From assembly GCA_038373885.1 (NCBI GenBank), contig JAWZYV010019444.1, positions 124,001-188,000 of the forward strand: 64,000 nt of DNA. The letters are read 5' to 3'. Positions 24,704 through 35,978 of the stretch are shown here, one piece after another; position 1 is the stretch's first letter; every line of letters starts with the position of its first letter. The translations under genes and the position numbers were made by a program. The notes under the pieces are model-generated. The model saw only the letters and a list, made by a program, of their open reading frames with translations. It was not told the DNA's origin and searched no databases. The DNA is from Cheiracanthium punctorium. Lineage: Eukaryota; Arthropoda; Arachnida; Araneae; Cheiracanthiidae.

Positions 24704-25170
24704 AAATCTGGAGTGACTCCACCTGACTTTCTTAACACTTACGATTAATATTATTATCAAGTATTTAAACAAATTTTAATTGATGAATAATTCAAACATA
24801 TATACAAAATTAAGGCTCAGTCGAATGTACCGTTTAAACGATAGCGCACTTTCAAGAATTTCCCCCCATAGGCCATAATGTAAAAGAAATCTTTGTCGTA
24901 GCCCTGTAAAAAAAACTGTAAGTCATATACACACCAAATTCAATATCAGTCGTGCAACGGTGGTTTATAACATATATACCCAATTTGAGCTCAATCGAAC
25001 GCCCCGTTTAGGAGCTATCGTGTTCACTCACAGACACACACACACACGTCTCGTAAAAACAGCATAAATGAATTCAGAAGACCTCAAAACGTGTAAATAC
25101 ACCAAAATCTCGAAGTCGAATTTTTTCATGGTTACAATACTTTCCTTACATGGTACATATTCGAAAAGTA
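24704..25170 (-). mobile_element. Dispersed repeat, family R, copy 2
   Basis: This is an inverted copy of the repeat at 6,640-7,290 with only one of the internal 173-bp units (GGCCATAATGTAAAAGAAAT at about 24,871). It includes the TCTGGAGTGACTCCACC end, the CA microsatellite and the GAATTCAGAAGACCTC block. It therefore gives the likely minimal length of the family, about 465 bp. Confidence 0.7.
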
Positions 25171-25478
25171 AAAAGTATAGCTATGGCCTACTGTACCGCA
25201 TACAAAACTGAAATAAAAAAAGTTCTTTTCTAGTAAAATATTAGGTTATTATTTTTTAAACTATTTTCCCCAAAATAATAATCACTAACATTATCACATA
25301 TATTTATTTCAGGCACAGAAAAAAAAAAAAAAAAATGAGTCTTGTATGGTTAAGAGGGTCCCGTTCTTTACATTGCGTGCTTGTAAAATTCCCTTCGACA
25401 GCACAAAAATATTAATTCCTTAACTGAAAAGGTAATAATTTAGCATATTGATTTCGCATTCCAATTCAATTATCATAT

Positions 25479-25480
<2 letters not shown>

Positions 25481-25519
<39 letters not shown>
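25481..25519. repeat. Poly(T) tract, 39 nt
   Basis: An uninterrupted run of T. No SINE or LINE body adjoins it on either side, so it is listed as a simple repeat and not as a retroelement tail. Confidence 0.9.
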
Positions 25520-25521
<2 letters not shown>

Positions 25522-25856
25522 TTTAAAGGGTTTTCAAATGAATAGAATGTAAAACACGATTGTCATAAGGCTATTTCAATACAGCTGTGGATTGGTAATT
25601 TAAATTGTACATTTGTAATCCAGCTTTAGCTATCAAGCCATGGTGTAGCTATCAATATTTATTTTAGCAACTTCGATGACATTTCGCTGGCCATAATTAT
25701 TTAAAAATTTTCGTTAATAAATTGAGTGTTTTTCTAATTTTAGCATAATTGATTGTAAATTTACTGTACATATTAATAGAATCTAAAATCCACGGTAATT
25801 CTTTTACACGGATGAGTGGTTTCAATTTCTTAATAGATTCAACGTCTACATTAAAA

Positions 25857-26079
25857 AATGGCGCCATAGCCCCTATCCAACCACGCCTTCGCGACCATGG
25901 GATCTGGAAGCATATGCCTCAGACAGGCGGTCAGCCTGACGCGAAGCCCCCAGTGTTTAACTCCCAAGCAAGCTCGGCCCTCATTTTATCGACCCACTGA
26001 AGAGATGAAAGGCTGAGTCAACCTTGCACGGCTCGGGAATCGAACCACGGACCTGTGGCATTGCAGTGCAATGCGCTAT
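25857..26079 (-). mobile_element. tRNA-derived SINE, family A, copy 2
   Basis: The minus strand carries a box-A-like ATAGCGCATTGCACTG and a canonical box B, GGTTCGATTCC, inside CCGTGGTTCGATTCCCGAG. The body (GGGTCGATAAAATGAGGGC, GCTTCGCGTCAGGCTGACC, GGTCGCGAAGGCG) matches copy 1 at 379-628. A short direct repeat, CATTAAAA, occurs on both sides (25,849-25,856 and 26,080-26,087) and is probably the remaining target duplication. Confidence 0.85.
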
Positions 26080-26317
26080 CATTAAAAGCCACCGAGCTTC
26101 TCAATGTCTACTTATATTTTACAAATGTACGTTTGTATAATTAAAATTTTTATATTACCATCATTGTAAATTTTGAGAGATTTTTCTAAATGTTTATGAT
26201 GTCTTTTTCAGAAAAGGAGTGAACAATTATGTCATAAATGACTACCCGCAGAATCAATTTTACTTATTTAAGATTTTCTGATTACTTTCAATATTGCAAG
26301 ACTGGATTAAATGCCAG

Positions 26318-27695
26318 AAGAAAAAACTTGACTTGACTTTGAGATTCTGATTTATTTACACGTTTAAGGTCTTCTGAATTCATTGATGCAAATTTTACGA
26401 GATGTTTGTATGTATGTGTGTGTGTATGTATGTTGCATTCGATGAAGCTCAAATTTGGTATTTATAAACCACCGTTGCAAGACCAGTATTGATTTTGGCA
26501 TGCACAGGACTAACAGTTTTTTTACAGGGCTACAAAAAAGATTTCTTTTACATTATAGCTTATGGTTGGAAATTCTTGAATGTGCGCACAGCCAGCTGCG
26601 TCAAAAAAGGGTCTCTATAGATCTGAGGCACGCGATGAACGTTTCGATCGTCCGCCATCTTGCTGGTAGTTAAGCCGAGCGATGGCAACGGCTGCCCTTT
26701 TTTCGGCATTGGGCAATCTATCCAGTTGTTCTCGCATTCATCCATTTTTCAGCAGATGTCAGTGCTGTTAAAAAATAATCGTGACAATTCTTTTACGGGA
26801 AAGGACGTGCTAAAAAGTAAAGGATTCTCGTGGAGCTATGTCACCCGCAACTATTTTTTATAGAAATCAAATCTCTTCTTCGTGACTGGCAACAGTCAAA
26901 ACGTCAGAGTTTGGTGTTCCCAGAGCGGGAACACTGCGCGTTAAAGTGTTAAAGGTCCCCGTCACATAGCCTGTATAGATTTTGGCGTGTGAAGAACGGT
27001 TACTTTGTTCACAGGGTTGCAAAAAATAATTCTCATACATTACGGCCTATGGACGCAAATCATTTAAAATGAGCTAGTGCCTAAATGGTACATTCGAAGA
27101 AGTCGAAACTGGGTATGCATATTATAGGTCACCATCACACAGTCTGTATAGATTTTAGTATGAATAAGACTTATAGTTTTTTAAAAAGGAGAAATCTTTT
27201 ACATTATGTCCTATGGGCGGAAATTCTTGAAAGTGAGCTAGCGTCTAAACAATTCATTCAGTAGAGCGCAAATTGGATATGTTTATCATAAATCACGGTC
27301 ACATGACCTGCATAGATTGAGGTGCGTGTAGAGCTGATGGTTTGTTCATGGGGTTGTAAAAAAGAATTCTTTTACGTTACGGTCTGTGGACGTAAATCAT
27401 TCAAAGTGAGCTAGTGCCTAAATGGTGCGTTCAATTGAATTTAAATTAGATACGCATATTATAGGTCACTGTCTTGCACATTGCATAAATTTTAGTGCGT
27501 GCACAGCTAACAGTTTCTATACAGGGCTACACAAAAGAATTTTTATGGTCTTATGGTGTATGTATAGAAGAAACTTATTTGAAAAGGTGCACTAGCGTCT
27601 GAACACTGCATTCGATTGAGATGAATGAAATACATTTATGCTCTTGGTAAAGAACATGTGTTCGGAAAGTTGAGTGGAGATACTCCAGATTCTTT
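26318..27695 (+). mobile_element. Dispersed repeat, family R, copy 3, expanded and interrupted
   Basis: The left part carries the GGTCTTCTGAATTCATTGAT block and GT microsatellite. About five diverged internal units follow (TTACATTAT-type motifs at about 26,545, 27,035, 27,198, 27,371 and 27,553), ending in GTGTTCGGAAAGTTGAGTGG near 27,657. A TTAA-type MITE piece (26,581-26,952) interrupts the first and second units. The higher unit number than in copies 1 and 2 shows that the internal repeat varies in copy number within the family. Confidence 0.65.
26581..26952. mobile_element. TTAA-type (piggyBac-like) MITE, family P, truncated copy
   Basis: The right end, GCGGGAACACTGCGCGTTAA with TTAA at 26,949-26,952, matches the full copy at 32,617-32,995. 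The left end starts abruptly at TGTGCGCACAGCCAGCTG inside the family R repeat, without the TTAACCC terminus. The copy at 44,413 begins at the same internal point. The shared GTCCGCCATCTTGCTGGTAG module is present at about 26,650. Confidence 0.7.
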
Positions 27696-28665
27696 GTAAC
27701 TAAGTTTTCTGGAGTCAACACAGACCATTGTTTTGGCGTCTTTATTTCTCAAATGATATCCCCAGTAATTTGTTGCTAGTAGTATAAATATTCTCAATTT
27801 TTGGCGTAACAATAACTTCAATTTGAACAGAGGTTCACTCAAGATACGCTCGTTTCTTTGAATCAGAGAGAAGGATTTCCCGAAATGGCAGTGAAAGGGT
27901 TAATAGATTAGATTACGTCCAAGAAAGCAACATCATAGGAAAATAACCCATATCTGGAGACAAGTTAAAAGAACGAAGTACCCACTTTCAGTACTTTAAC
28001 AAATTTATCACATGCATGCACTTAAAAATACCGTTTATTTTGTATTGCCTTGTTTTTATCATTGTATTTTTATTTCGTTTTACTGTAATTTTTCTGCTTC
28101 TATATATTCATTATTTTGATTTTGTTTTATATCTTTACAGTCTTCGTTTCTTTGTTTTTTTTTCCGAATTTAATCCATCATCCTCCATTTATGTTCACCT
28201 GGCTACCTTATATATTTTCAGAATAGCAATATTCTGTTTCTGCTCATTTTCCTTTTTTTATTTCTCTTCATTTTTTACATTCCTACTTGCGCGAAGTTTG
28301 GCGAATGTTCCGATGTCAACAAAAAGAAAACAGCTGTATCGCTTGAAATGTGTATTTTGTAAAGTTATTAATTATTTTTAAAGTAAACGTCTCTTACAAC
28401 TCGAAGACCAACTTACTCTATTCGAAACGAAGAAAAAAATTGTAAGGCCAGAAAAAATTTCCGTTTAATAAAGTCTTCGTGACTGATCGTACTGTTTTAA
28501 TATTTTTTTTTCTTTATATTGAAATAAAATGTACAGTTTTACACTTAAATAAAAATCCAAATCAAATTATCAGATAATTCCAGGTTGTTCTAGTAGAGTA
28601 ACAATGTTTTATTACACATTTTCGGCTTTAAAGTGAATGATAATTTGAACATTTAAAAGTAAATA
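27696..28665. other. Unassigned intron DNA
   Basis: T-rich sequence. A 121-codon plus-strand open frame (28,016-28,381) is Phe/Leu/Ile-rich purely because the DNA is T-rich. No domain or repeat family was recognised. Confidence 0.4.
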
Positions 28666-28893
28666 CACCCCCCCCCCAAAAAAAAAAAAAAAAAAAAGTA
28701 TTCGTGCAAGAGATAAATTTCCCATTTTAGATTTGGGAATAACAATTGAGTTTTCGAAAAACGCACAACTTGACAGAAATATGGAAAGTCATATTGATAC
28801 ATAGCCTAATTCATATTCTATGTTGAATAATTTTTAATATACGAAACCAACGTTGGAAATTTATCTCTTACTCGAATACTTTTTTTGAAGGAT
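28666..28893. mobile_element. Short MITE, family S, copy 2
   Basis: The left side reads CACCCCCCCCC, a poly(A) run, then GTATTCGTGCAAGAGATAAA. The right side mirrors it as TTATCTCTTACTCGAATACT then TTTTTTTGAAGGATG. This is the same terminal scheme as 1,631-1,843. The left terminus has expanded into C and A homopolymers. Confidence 0.5.
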
Positions 28894-29985
28894 GTATATT
28901 GTACACGTGCTTTAAAATTTTGAATTTTCCGGAATCATAAAAAAAGTAAGGCTACAACATTCTTATTTAAACACTTTTTTAGTTTCAAAAATAAAAATAT
29001 TCTTTTGTAGCATTAAACAAATGAGAATTTTTAAACTTAAAAGTTATTATAATAAAGTTGCATATGCTAATTCATCCCACGTATTTTCGTTTTGCGTTAC
29101 GTTCATAAAAGTGTCTCAAAATTTCATCATCAAAACCTACAAAACGTTAAAGCAATGAAGCAATCAGAAATCAGGCTAAAGTTATATTCAATAACTGAAT
29201 TGGAAATTTGTGAAAAAATTTTCGATATAATTATTTTAAGTCATTGTTTAAACATTTTTTTAAGATAAAAATATACCAAGGGATTCAGAATAGATGTTGC
29301 AACGATTATCTCTTGAACCGTGAGTGATCGGGACATATTTTCAGTTAGAAAAGTTTGTCAAATTGAAAATAGCTTTCAGATCTGACTTTTTTTTTTTTAC
29401 AGGGGGCTCTGTGTAAATTAAAATGCAGATTTCATTTTTACACGGTCCCTTCTTTTCTATCATTTATATTTAGAAAAATGTTGTTCTGTGTCTAAGGTAC
29501 AATCAATCCTATGTATCTGAGTGGAATAGATTTTGAGCTATCGCAAGTTGAAAACTTTAGCAATTGTCGGCAAATACTAAGAGGATGTCAAAAGTGAGAA
29601 AATGCAATTATTTTTAAACTGACGTTAATTTATGTTTGTGGTTATTTGATAAGGTTTTCAACATCTAACTACACAATTTTAATGCATGGCTAAAAATGAC
29701 ATCAATCTCGTTTAAAATTGAAAAGCAGTGAGAATAGGACCACAACTGAATATATTAATCCTTATGGGCTTGGGCTATTCGTAGCAAATCAGAATCTTTC
29801 CGATGCCAAAAATTTCCGTAAACGCATTCATAATAAAGTTCCATAGGTTTTCACAACGCGTATTCCTGTCATCGGAATTTCATGCTCTTCTGAGAACTTG
29901 AGGCATCGCGCGTGATCTCGCTGCGAGGATTTCGCGAAAATTTTTCGGATTCGAAAGATTTCGTTCTGTTGAGAACACACCCTCT
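28894..29985. other. Unassigned intron DNA
   Basis: AT-rich sequence without open frames or recognised repeats. A slightly GC-richer patch lies at about 29,850-29,950. Confidence 0.4.
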
Positions 29986-31298
29986 TACCCTGTCTTTCAA
30001 AAATTAAGGAAACATCACAAAAATAGCTATAGCTCGATCAAAAGCAAACTAATCTGTATGAAATCGGAGTATGTTGTCAAATAAAAGTTGCTGAGTAACG
30101 ATGCAATATGAAAATTAATGGTGTTGTAACCAAAATAAATAATTTGAAGCATAAAATGGTACGTTTGAGGTCAAGCCAGTAATTTTTGCTGGGAGTTAAA
30201 GGCAAGAAATCGGGGATAGTCAATTCGTAGTAATGACTTCGAGGTATCATTTCCTTGAAGATCTGGAATAGAAAGATATTGGGAAACTATAGGCAGGTCA
30301 AAGTCAGACGCAAGTGGCCAGGTGGCTAAATGTCAGACCTTCTGTGGTTCATAGACTTAGGGAATGAATTCTAACTTCAAGTTCGACATTCAGTAGATTT
30401 AGCCACAGACGGCCGACTGTTATGACTGGAGCAGATGACCGATATTTGTTGTTATGCGGACTAAGGAATAGAGCCACAACGATGACTCAACTCAAATCTT
30501 CCCTTGCTCCATTCACCGGAAGGTTGGTGTCAACGTCAACCGTGCATAGAAGGCTTTAAAAAGGCACCAGCTATTTGCGTGTCACACATGTCACGCCATA
30601 GAAGGAAACGTTTGAGTAGGGCACATAATAATATCCACTGGATGGCTAATTTGTGAAGGGCTGTTCTCTTTACTAATGAGTCCAGGCATAGCCTAAAAAG
30701 AGATAGTAGGCGTTGTATGATTTGGAGAGAACCTGGAACTCGTTATGATCCATCAAACATTCGTAAAAATGATGCATGCACAAGAGGGAGTGCCTGCGTT
30801 TGGGGTATCTTATTAGGTGGATACACAGACCTGCATGTCTTTGCACGTGAAACCGTTAATGCTCAGAGTTATAGAAATGACATCCTTGATACCTATGTGT
30901 AGGGGCAATAGGTGATGTTTTCTTGTTTCAGAACGACAATGTTGGGCCTCACCGGAAGCGCATCTTGGACGATTATCTTCAGCAGAAAACAATTTAGCTC
31001 ATGGAGTGGCCAGCTCAATCATCGGACTCCAATTCTTGCGAGCATACCTGGGATGCGTTAAAAAGACGTACAGCTGCTCTCAATCCCCCTCCTCAGACCC
31101 TTGCAACTGCTTTGCAAGAGCAATGGCTCTCACTTCCAATGGAACTGATAGCATCACACATTGCTGCAGACGCTATATTTCTTCTAGTGTGATCATATTT
31201 CATACTGAAGGTACTTTTTCTATGCCGAAGTTATACATCCAATTTGTTGATTATATGCGTATACTAATTTTATTGGTGAATATAAGTTAAACTGGGTA
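29986..31298 (+). pseudogene. Dead Tc1/mariner-type transposase element (Tc1 family 1)
   Basis: Conceptual frames give unmistakable Tc1-type pieces in order. A helix-turn-helix-like part with GLRNRATTMTQL lies near 30,450. LFTNESRHSL follows near 30,672, then WREPGTRYDP and CVWGILLGGYTDLHVF at 30,717-30,840, QNDNVGPHRKRILDDYLQ near 30,930, and EWPAQSSDSN...CEHTWD near 31,003-31,050. The first catalytic Asp is Asn (TNES), while the Asp of DN and the Glu of CEHTW survive. Stops and frameshifts (for example near 30,562 and 30,901) rule out activity. The outer limits rest on weak TTACCC(A/T)GT-like inverted ends and are approximate. Confidence 0.85.
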
Positions 31299-31763
31299 AT
31301 CTGGAAAAGCTCTCAAAAACGAACGGGAAATCGTCATTTTCCCTTCAAAGCTTGAAAACCCTGACATCAAAATGACATCAGTCTCGCTTACGATACCCAA
31401 GCTTGTAACTCAGTTGATGACCTTCTTAACTCTCAGTAATTAAAGGAGCTGAAAATATCGAGAAATCACTAAACATTATTCATCGGACGGATTTTCAGAT
31501 TTTGAAGTAGAGCAAAATTTTCCTTTCATTTTTTTTTTTTTTTTTGCCCATTTGTGAAAAATTTCTATACGGTCGGTCCAACAATGTGGATTTGTCAGTG
31601 AAACGAACAAATAACTGTTACAAAACAAAATATTTTTGTTTTTATTAATAGGAAAAGAGGTACCCTATCAAAATTAAATTTTGTTTTTTAGTAATAGTCG
31701 TTTGTAAAACAATTCCCATATCCGAAAGGTACTCTTCATTTGACTAACTTTTCTAGTTGAAAG
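31299..31763. other. Unassigned intron DNA
   Basis: AT-rich linker between two Tc1 families, with a T run near 31,530. Nothing else was recognised. Confidence 0.4.
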
Positions 31764-31765
31764 TA

Positions 31766-32530
31766 CAGTGGATGACCAATTTATTATACTCACTTGAAAA
31801 ATTTTATCTTTCAGGGGTTTTAAAGGTTTAGGTTCCTATTAAACTCATAATATCGTTCCAGTTGTTATGCTTATAGATTTATTAGCTTAGGACAGTACAA
31901 ATTCGATAATAGTAATACAATTCAAAATACAATTTCAATATTTAGTGAATCTTTCATTTTGAGCAATCACATTTTGTATGCGCTGCGGCTTGCTGGCAAT
32001 GCTTTCTTTGTACTATTACTTGAAGTCCAAGTGTATCTTGCCATGTTTTAACAATAATTTCCATCAGGTCTGTTTTTGTTAGAAATTTATTTTATATTAG
32101 CAAATTTCATTTTTTAGGGCCGCCGATACATTTTTTATTAGGTTGAGGTCTGACGAGTTACCAGGGCAGTGGGTTATTTTTTTTTCATCTTTTACGAACT
32201 TAACGATTTTTCTGGGCTCCATTGCATGCTGCTGAATCCTGCACAAGACACAATTGCTATCTGGAAACTATTTCTTCATCTGCAGAAGCAGTCGAGTTTC
32301 CAAAAATCTCAGACACTGGTCTCGACACATAGTGCTTTCAAAGAAATGCAGTCGACCATTCCCCTTTGAGCTAATTGCGCTGCATATCACAACGCACTTT
32401 TCACAGTGGATGTTTCACTTTTTCAACTGCCCAGCTTTCATCCTATTTTTCAAGAGGCCAGCCACGGACAAACTGAGAACTGTCCTGAAGTAGCTGAATG
32501 GAAGAGTCGTAGGGAAAAATAAATTTAAAA
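31766..32530 (-). pseudogene. Tc1 family 2, fragment A (3' half, inverted)
   Basis: It begins after TA with CAGTGGATGACCAATTTATT, a Tc1-type terminal inverted repeat. It then runs collinear with the first half of the complete copy at 33,993-35,619, which is the C-terminal half of the transposase read on the minus strand. It stops where fragment B begins, so its N-terminal half is missing. The frame is interrupted. Confidence 0.8.
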
Positions 32531-32616
32531 TACACTGGCTGGCCAAATTATTATACTCCAATGATTTTTATCAAGTAAATTTATTTTACTCAAACTTATA
32601 AAAAAATCTTGCGGTT

Positions 32617-32995
32617 TTAACCCTTTCAGGCGCAACCCTCTCCCAATGCTGAAAAAAGGGCAGCCATTGCCATCGCTCGACTTAACTACCAGCAAGATGG
32701 CGGACGATCGAAACGTTCATCGCGTACCACAGATCTAGAGGCCTTTTTTTGACGCAGCTGATGTGCGGGCGCACAGCCAGCTGTCGTAAAAAAAGGGTCA
32801 AAAAGGTCAAAAAAGGGTCGCCAAAATTTTTTTTTTTTACGAGAAATGACGTGCTAAAAAGTAAAGGATTCTCGTGGAGCTATGTCACCCGCAACTATTT
32901 TTATAGAAATCAAATCTATTCTTCGTGACTGGCAACAGTCAAAACGTCAGAGTTGGGTGTTCCCAGAGCGGGAACACTGCGCGTTAAAGGGTTAA
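32617..32995. mobile_element. TTAA-type (piggyBac-like) MITE, family P, complete copy in a Tc1 element
   Basis: TTAA direct repeats at 32,617-32,620 and 32,992-32,995 enclose CCCTTTCAGGCGC and, at the other end, the complement of CCCTTTAACGCGC. TTAA duplication with CCC-initial termini is the hallmark of piggyBac-type elements. The uninterrupted sequence in the sister Tc1 copy near 35,545 shows a single TTAA at this spot, which proves insertion. An internal fold-back includes GGGCAGCC...GATGGCGGACGATCG. No coding capacity. Confidence 0.88.
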
Positions 32996-33380
32996 TACAA
33001 TTGTTTGAACTTTTTCCGCTACCAAGAGCTATTTTCTACATTTTTTAAGTTGGTAACGCGTAAACAAATTAATAATTTGGAAATGGCAACATTGTATAAG
33101 GCGACAATTTTTTCGCGTTTGGTGAGTGCGACACGAAGTCATGAAATACTATGAATTATTATATTTTTATTGAAGAAAACTATTTAATTCGAGGTGAGTT
33201 TCATTGTTTATTTTTTTTCTAAATTATTAATTATTATTATTATTTTATGTCTGTTTTTGGACTTTTATTATCCTAAACTCAGATGTCGCAAATTTTAGCC
33301 ATGGGAAAGTCTGCAGACATTTCTTCCAAGAAAAAGTCAGAGACAGGAACACCTTTGAAACACACCAATCAGTCTCAAAC

Positions 33381-33538
33381 ATGGGCGCCGGCAGAATATT
33401 TCTCAGGGGGGGGGCAAAGACTACTCAAGGGGGGACAAAGACTACTTCAACGAATGGTTACCATGTTGGAAAGAGCAAAAAAGCAAGAGAAAACACTGCA
33501 TACAAAAATTCAGGGGGGGGCATTGCCCCTTTTTGTGG
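33381..33538. mobile_element. hAT-type MITE nested in the Tc1 transposase
   Basis: The 8-bp direct repeat TCTCAAAC (33,373-33,380 and 33,539-33,546) flanks a 158-bp insert beginning ATGGGCGCCGGCAGAATATT. The sister Tc1 copy near 35,160 has the uninterrupted site (TCTTAAAG), so this is an insertion with an 8-bp duplication. That size is typical of hAT transposition. The inner sequence is G-rich, and its ends are only weakly inverted. Confidence 0.78.
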
Positions 33539-33992
33539 TCTCAAACGAAAATAGCGGAACTAGCAAGCGTTTCGCAGTCCACAGCCAGACATATATAAAG
33601 AAAGTGTCAGTTAGGACAAGTCATTATCCCCAAACATAGTGGTAAATGTGGGAGAAAACATCTCAAAACTCCTTGAACTGTGAGGGAAATTACGCCTATA
33701 ATTATAGGGAATCGTAGAGAGCCTCAATTATAAATAAAAGCCTTTTTAGACGACTGTGGCATAACATTATCTGACAGAACGTTACGATAAAGTTTGAAAC
33801 AACTGAATTTCTATTATTGTCGACCTTTCAAAAAGCCTAAATTAACGGAGACGATGTTTGATAAACGACTAGAACTTTTTAAAATGCATAAAGATTGGAG
33901 TGTAGATTACTGGGAGAAGCTAAAGCTGCAATATGATTTTTTTTTTTCAACTATGATAGAAAACTCTTTACTAGGACATAATACTATTGATA

Positions 33993-35619
33993 CAGTCGAG
34001 GGCCAAATTATTATGCTCACTTGAAAAATTTCTTCTTTCACGCGTTTTTAAAGGTTTAGATTAATATTAAACTCATAATATCGTTTCAGTTGTTATCTTT
34101 ATAGGTTTATTAAATACAATTCAAAATACAATTTCAATATTTAGTGAATCTTTCCTTTTGAGGAATCACATTTTGTATGCGTTGCGGCATGCTGGCAATG
34201 CTTTTTATGTACTATTAATTGAAGTGCAAGTGTATTGTGCCATACTTTAACAATATTTTTCATCAAATACCTTTTGTTAGTAATTATTTTATATTAGCAA
34301 ATTTCATTTTTTAGGGCCGCCCATACATTTTTATTAGGTTAAGGTCTGACGAGTTACCAGGCCAGTCCAAATGCCTTAATTTTTTTTATCTTTTACGAAT
34401 TTAAGGATGTTTTTGGGCTTTATGGCATGCTGCTGAATTCTGCATAAGATACAATTGCCAACTGGAAACTATTCCTTCCTCTGAAGAAGCAGTCGAGTTT
34501 CCAAAAATCTCTAACACTAGTCTTGACACATAGGGCTTTAAAGAAATGTAATCGACCATTCCCCTTTGAGCTAATTGCGCCCCCATATCACAACGCACTT
34601 TTTACAGTAGATGTTTCACTTTTACAACTGGGTAGCTTTCATCATATTTTTTTCATGAGGCCAGCCATGTACAGAAAACCGTTACGACGAAGTTGAAAAC
34701 AAAATTAAAATATCAATAATATTATGTCAGCTTAAAGAATTTTCTATTATAATTGAAAAAAAAAATTATATAATACAGCTTTAGCTCTTCCCGGTAATCT
34801 ACACTCCAATGTTTATGCATTTTAAAAAGTTCTAGTCGTTTAGCAAGCATCGTCTCCGTTAATTTAGGCTTTTTGAAAGGTCGACAATAATGGAAATTCA
34901 GCTGTTTCAAACTTCCTCGTAACTTTCTGTCACATAATCTTATGCCACAGTCGTCTAACAAGGCTTTTATATAATTTTTTTGAGGCTTTCTACTATTCTC
35001 TATAATTATAGGCCTAATTTCCCTCACAGTTCGAGGAGTTTTGAGATATTTTTTCCCACATTTATCACTACGTTTCAGGATAATGACTTGTCCTAACAGG
35101 TACTTTCTTTATATGTCTGGCTGTAGACTGCGAAACACTTGCTAGTTCCGCTATTTTACTTTAAGACTGATTGGTATGTTTCAAAGGTGTTCCTGTCTCT
35201 GACTTTTTCTTAGATGAAATGCCTGCAGACTTTCCCATGGCTAAAATTTGCGACATCTGAGATTAGGATAATAAACGTTCAAAAACACACATAAAATAAT
35301 AATAATAATAAATATTTCATTTCTACTATTAATAATTTAGAAATTAACAAACAATGAAACTCACCTCGGATCAAAATATTTTGCTCCAATAAAAATGTCG
35401 CACTCACCAATCGCGAAAAAATTGTCTCCTTATATAATGTTGCCATTTTCAAATTATTAATTTGTTTACGTGTTACCAACTTACAAAATGTAGAAAAAGC
35501 TCTTGGTAGCGGAAAAAGTCCAGAAAAATGGATTAAAACAGCAAGATTTTTGAAAAAGTTTGAGTAAAATAAATTTACTTAATAAAATGATTTGAATATA
35601 ATAATTTGGCCACCCACTG
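33993..35619 (-). pseudogene. Tc1 family 2, complete-length defective copy C
   Basis: A 1,627-bp element flanked by TA (33,991-33,992 and 35,620-35,621). The ends are CAGTCGAGGGCCAAATTATT and, inverted, CAGTGGGTGGCCAAATTATT. Read on the minus strand it has a leader, the start MSQILAMGKSAGISSKKKSE near 35,263, a Tc1-type HTH region and GAISSKGNGRLHF near 34,575. The C-terminal part includes VWAALKNEI near 34,330, the usual E-x-VW position with the Glu changed (NKNVW). Several stops and frameshifts make it inactive. It is the reference copy for fragments A and B. Confidence 0.85.
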
Positions 35620-35882
35620 TATATGTTTCGTACTTTACACTCAACGTTTAAAACGTAATCGCTGTAACATCTATTTTGACTATAGAGTAGATCAAAAAGC
35701 AGATCAAAAGAAATTTATTTTGGCTTAAGGATTTTATAAAGCAAACATGCCTTCCATATGAAATTTCCATTACGAAAGCAATCACAAGTTCCATCATAAG
35801 TTAAATATTTGTTAATAATCAACAGAATTTAAATATTTACATACAAAATATTAAAGACAGAGAATGTATGAAATCAACTTAC

Positions 35883-35978
35883 CGCTCTCAGTCACACTGT
35901 CTTTAATGTTTGTTGATAATGCATATTCCAATCCACTTAAGTCACAGCCGGTGGAATTAACGTCCCAGGAAAGGAGAC
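35883..35978 (-). CDS. futsch: MAP1-family protein, internal coding exon
   Basis: A 96-bp exon between a TTTTTTGCAG acceptor (ending at 35,979) and a GTAAGT donor (35,877-35,882), both phase 1. It encodes LLSWDVNSTGCDLSGLEYAL and then STNIKDSVTES. Its last G completes the Asp codon at the start of the giant exon. MAP1 and Futsch proteins have an LLSWD-type motif followed by a D-V-L strand at this place in the N-terminal domain. The preceding residue should end in a G-type split codon (xGT, probably Gly). The exon is isolated by at least 12 kb of intron on its downstream side. Confidence 0.9.

Larger units (their letters stand above)
32533..33990 (+). pseudogene. Tc1 family 2, fragment B (5' half, forward, with two nested insertions)
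   Basis: It starts after TA with CACTGGCTGGCCAAATTATT, the terminal repeat of the family. It carries the leader and the transposase N-terminus from the ATG at 33,283 (MSQILAMGKSADISSKKKSE). The frame breaks beyond that: a MITE splits it at 33,381-33,538, another MITE sits in the leader at 32,617-32,995, and stops follow. It ends near 33,965 at about the point where fragment A begins in the family, so A and B together make one element with its halves inverted relative to each other. Confidence 0.8.
23789..35882 (-). other. futsch: MAP1/Futsch intron (12.1 kb), repeat-filled
   Basis: The donor is CG|GTAAGT at 35,877-35,884. The acceptor is a pyrimidine-rich tract ending CAG at 23,789-23,791. 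The exon ends join in frame: AGC G + AT GTT gives Ser-Asp-Val. The intron contains family R repeats, a SINE, a dead Tc1 transposase, a second Tc1 cluster and MITEs, each listed separately. Intron sequence with no other call: 23,811-24,703, 25,171-25,480 and 25,520-25,848. Confidence 0.9.

Noticed and set aside
28016..28381. A 121-codon hydrophobic open frame that looks like a membrane protein
   Set aside because: The DNA is T-rich, so Phe/Leu/Ile codons are expected. There is no recognisable family, splice context or conserved motif.
30717..31192. Intact transposase genes at the two longest Tc1 frames
   Set aside because: They are pieces of one reading frame broken by stops and frameshifts, with the first catalytic Asp replaced by Asn.
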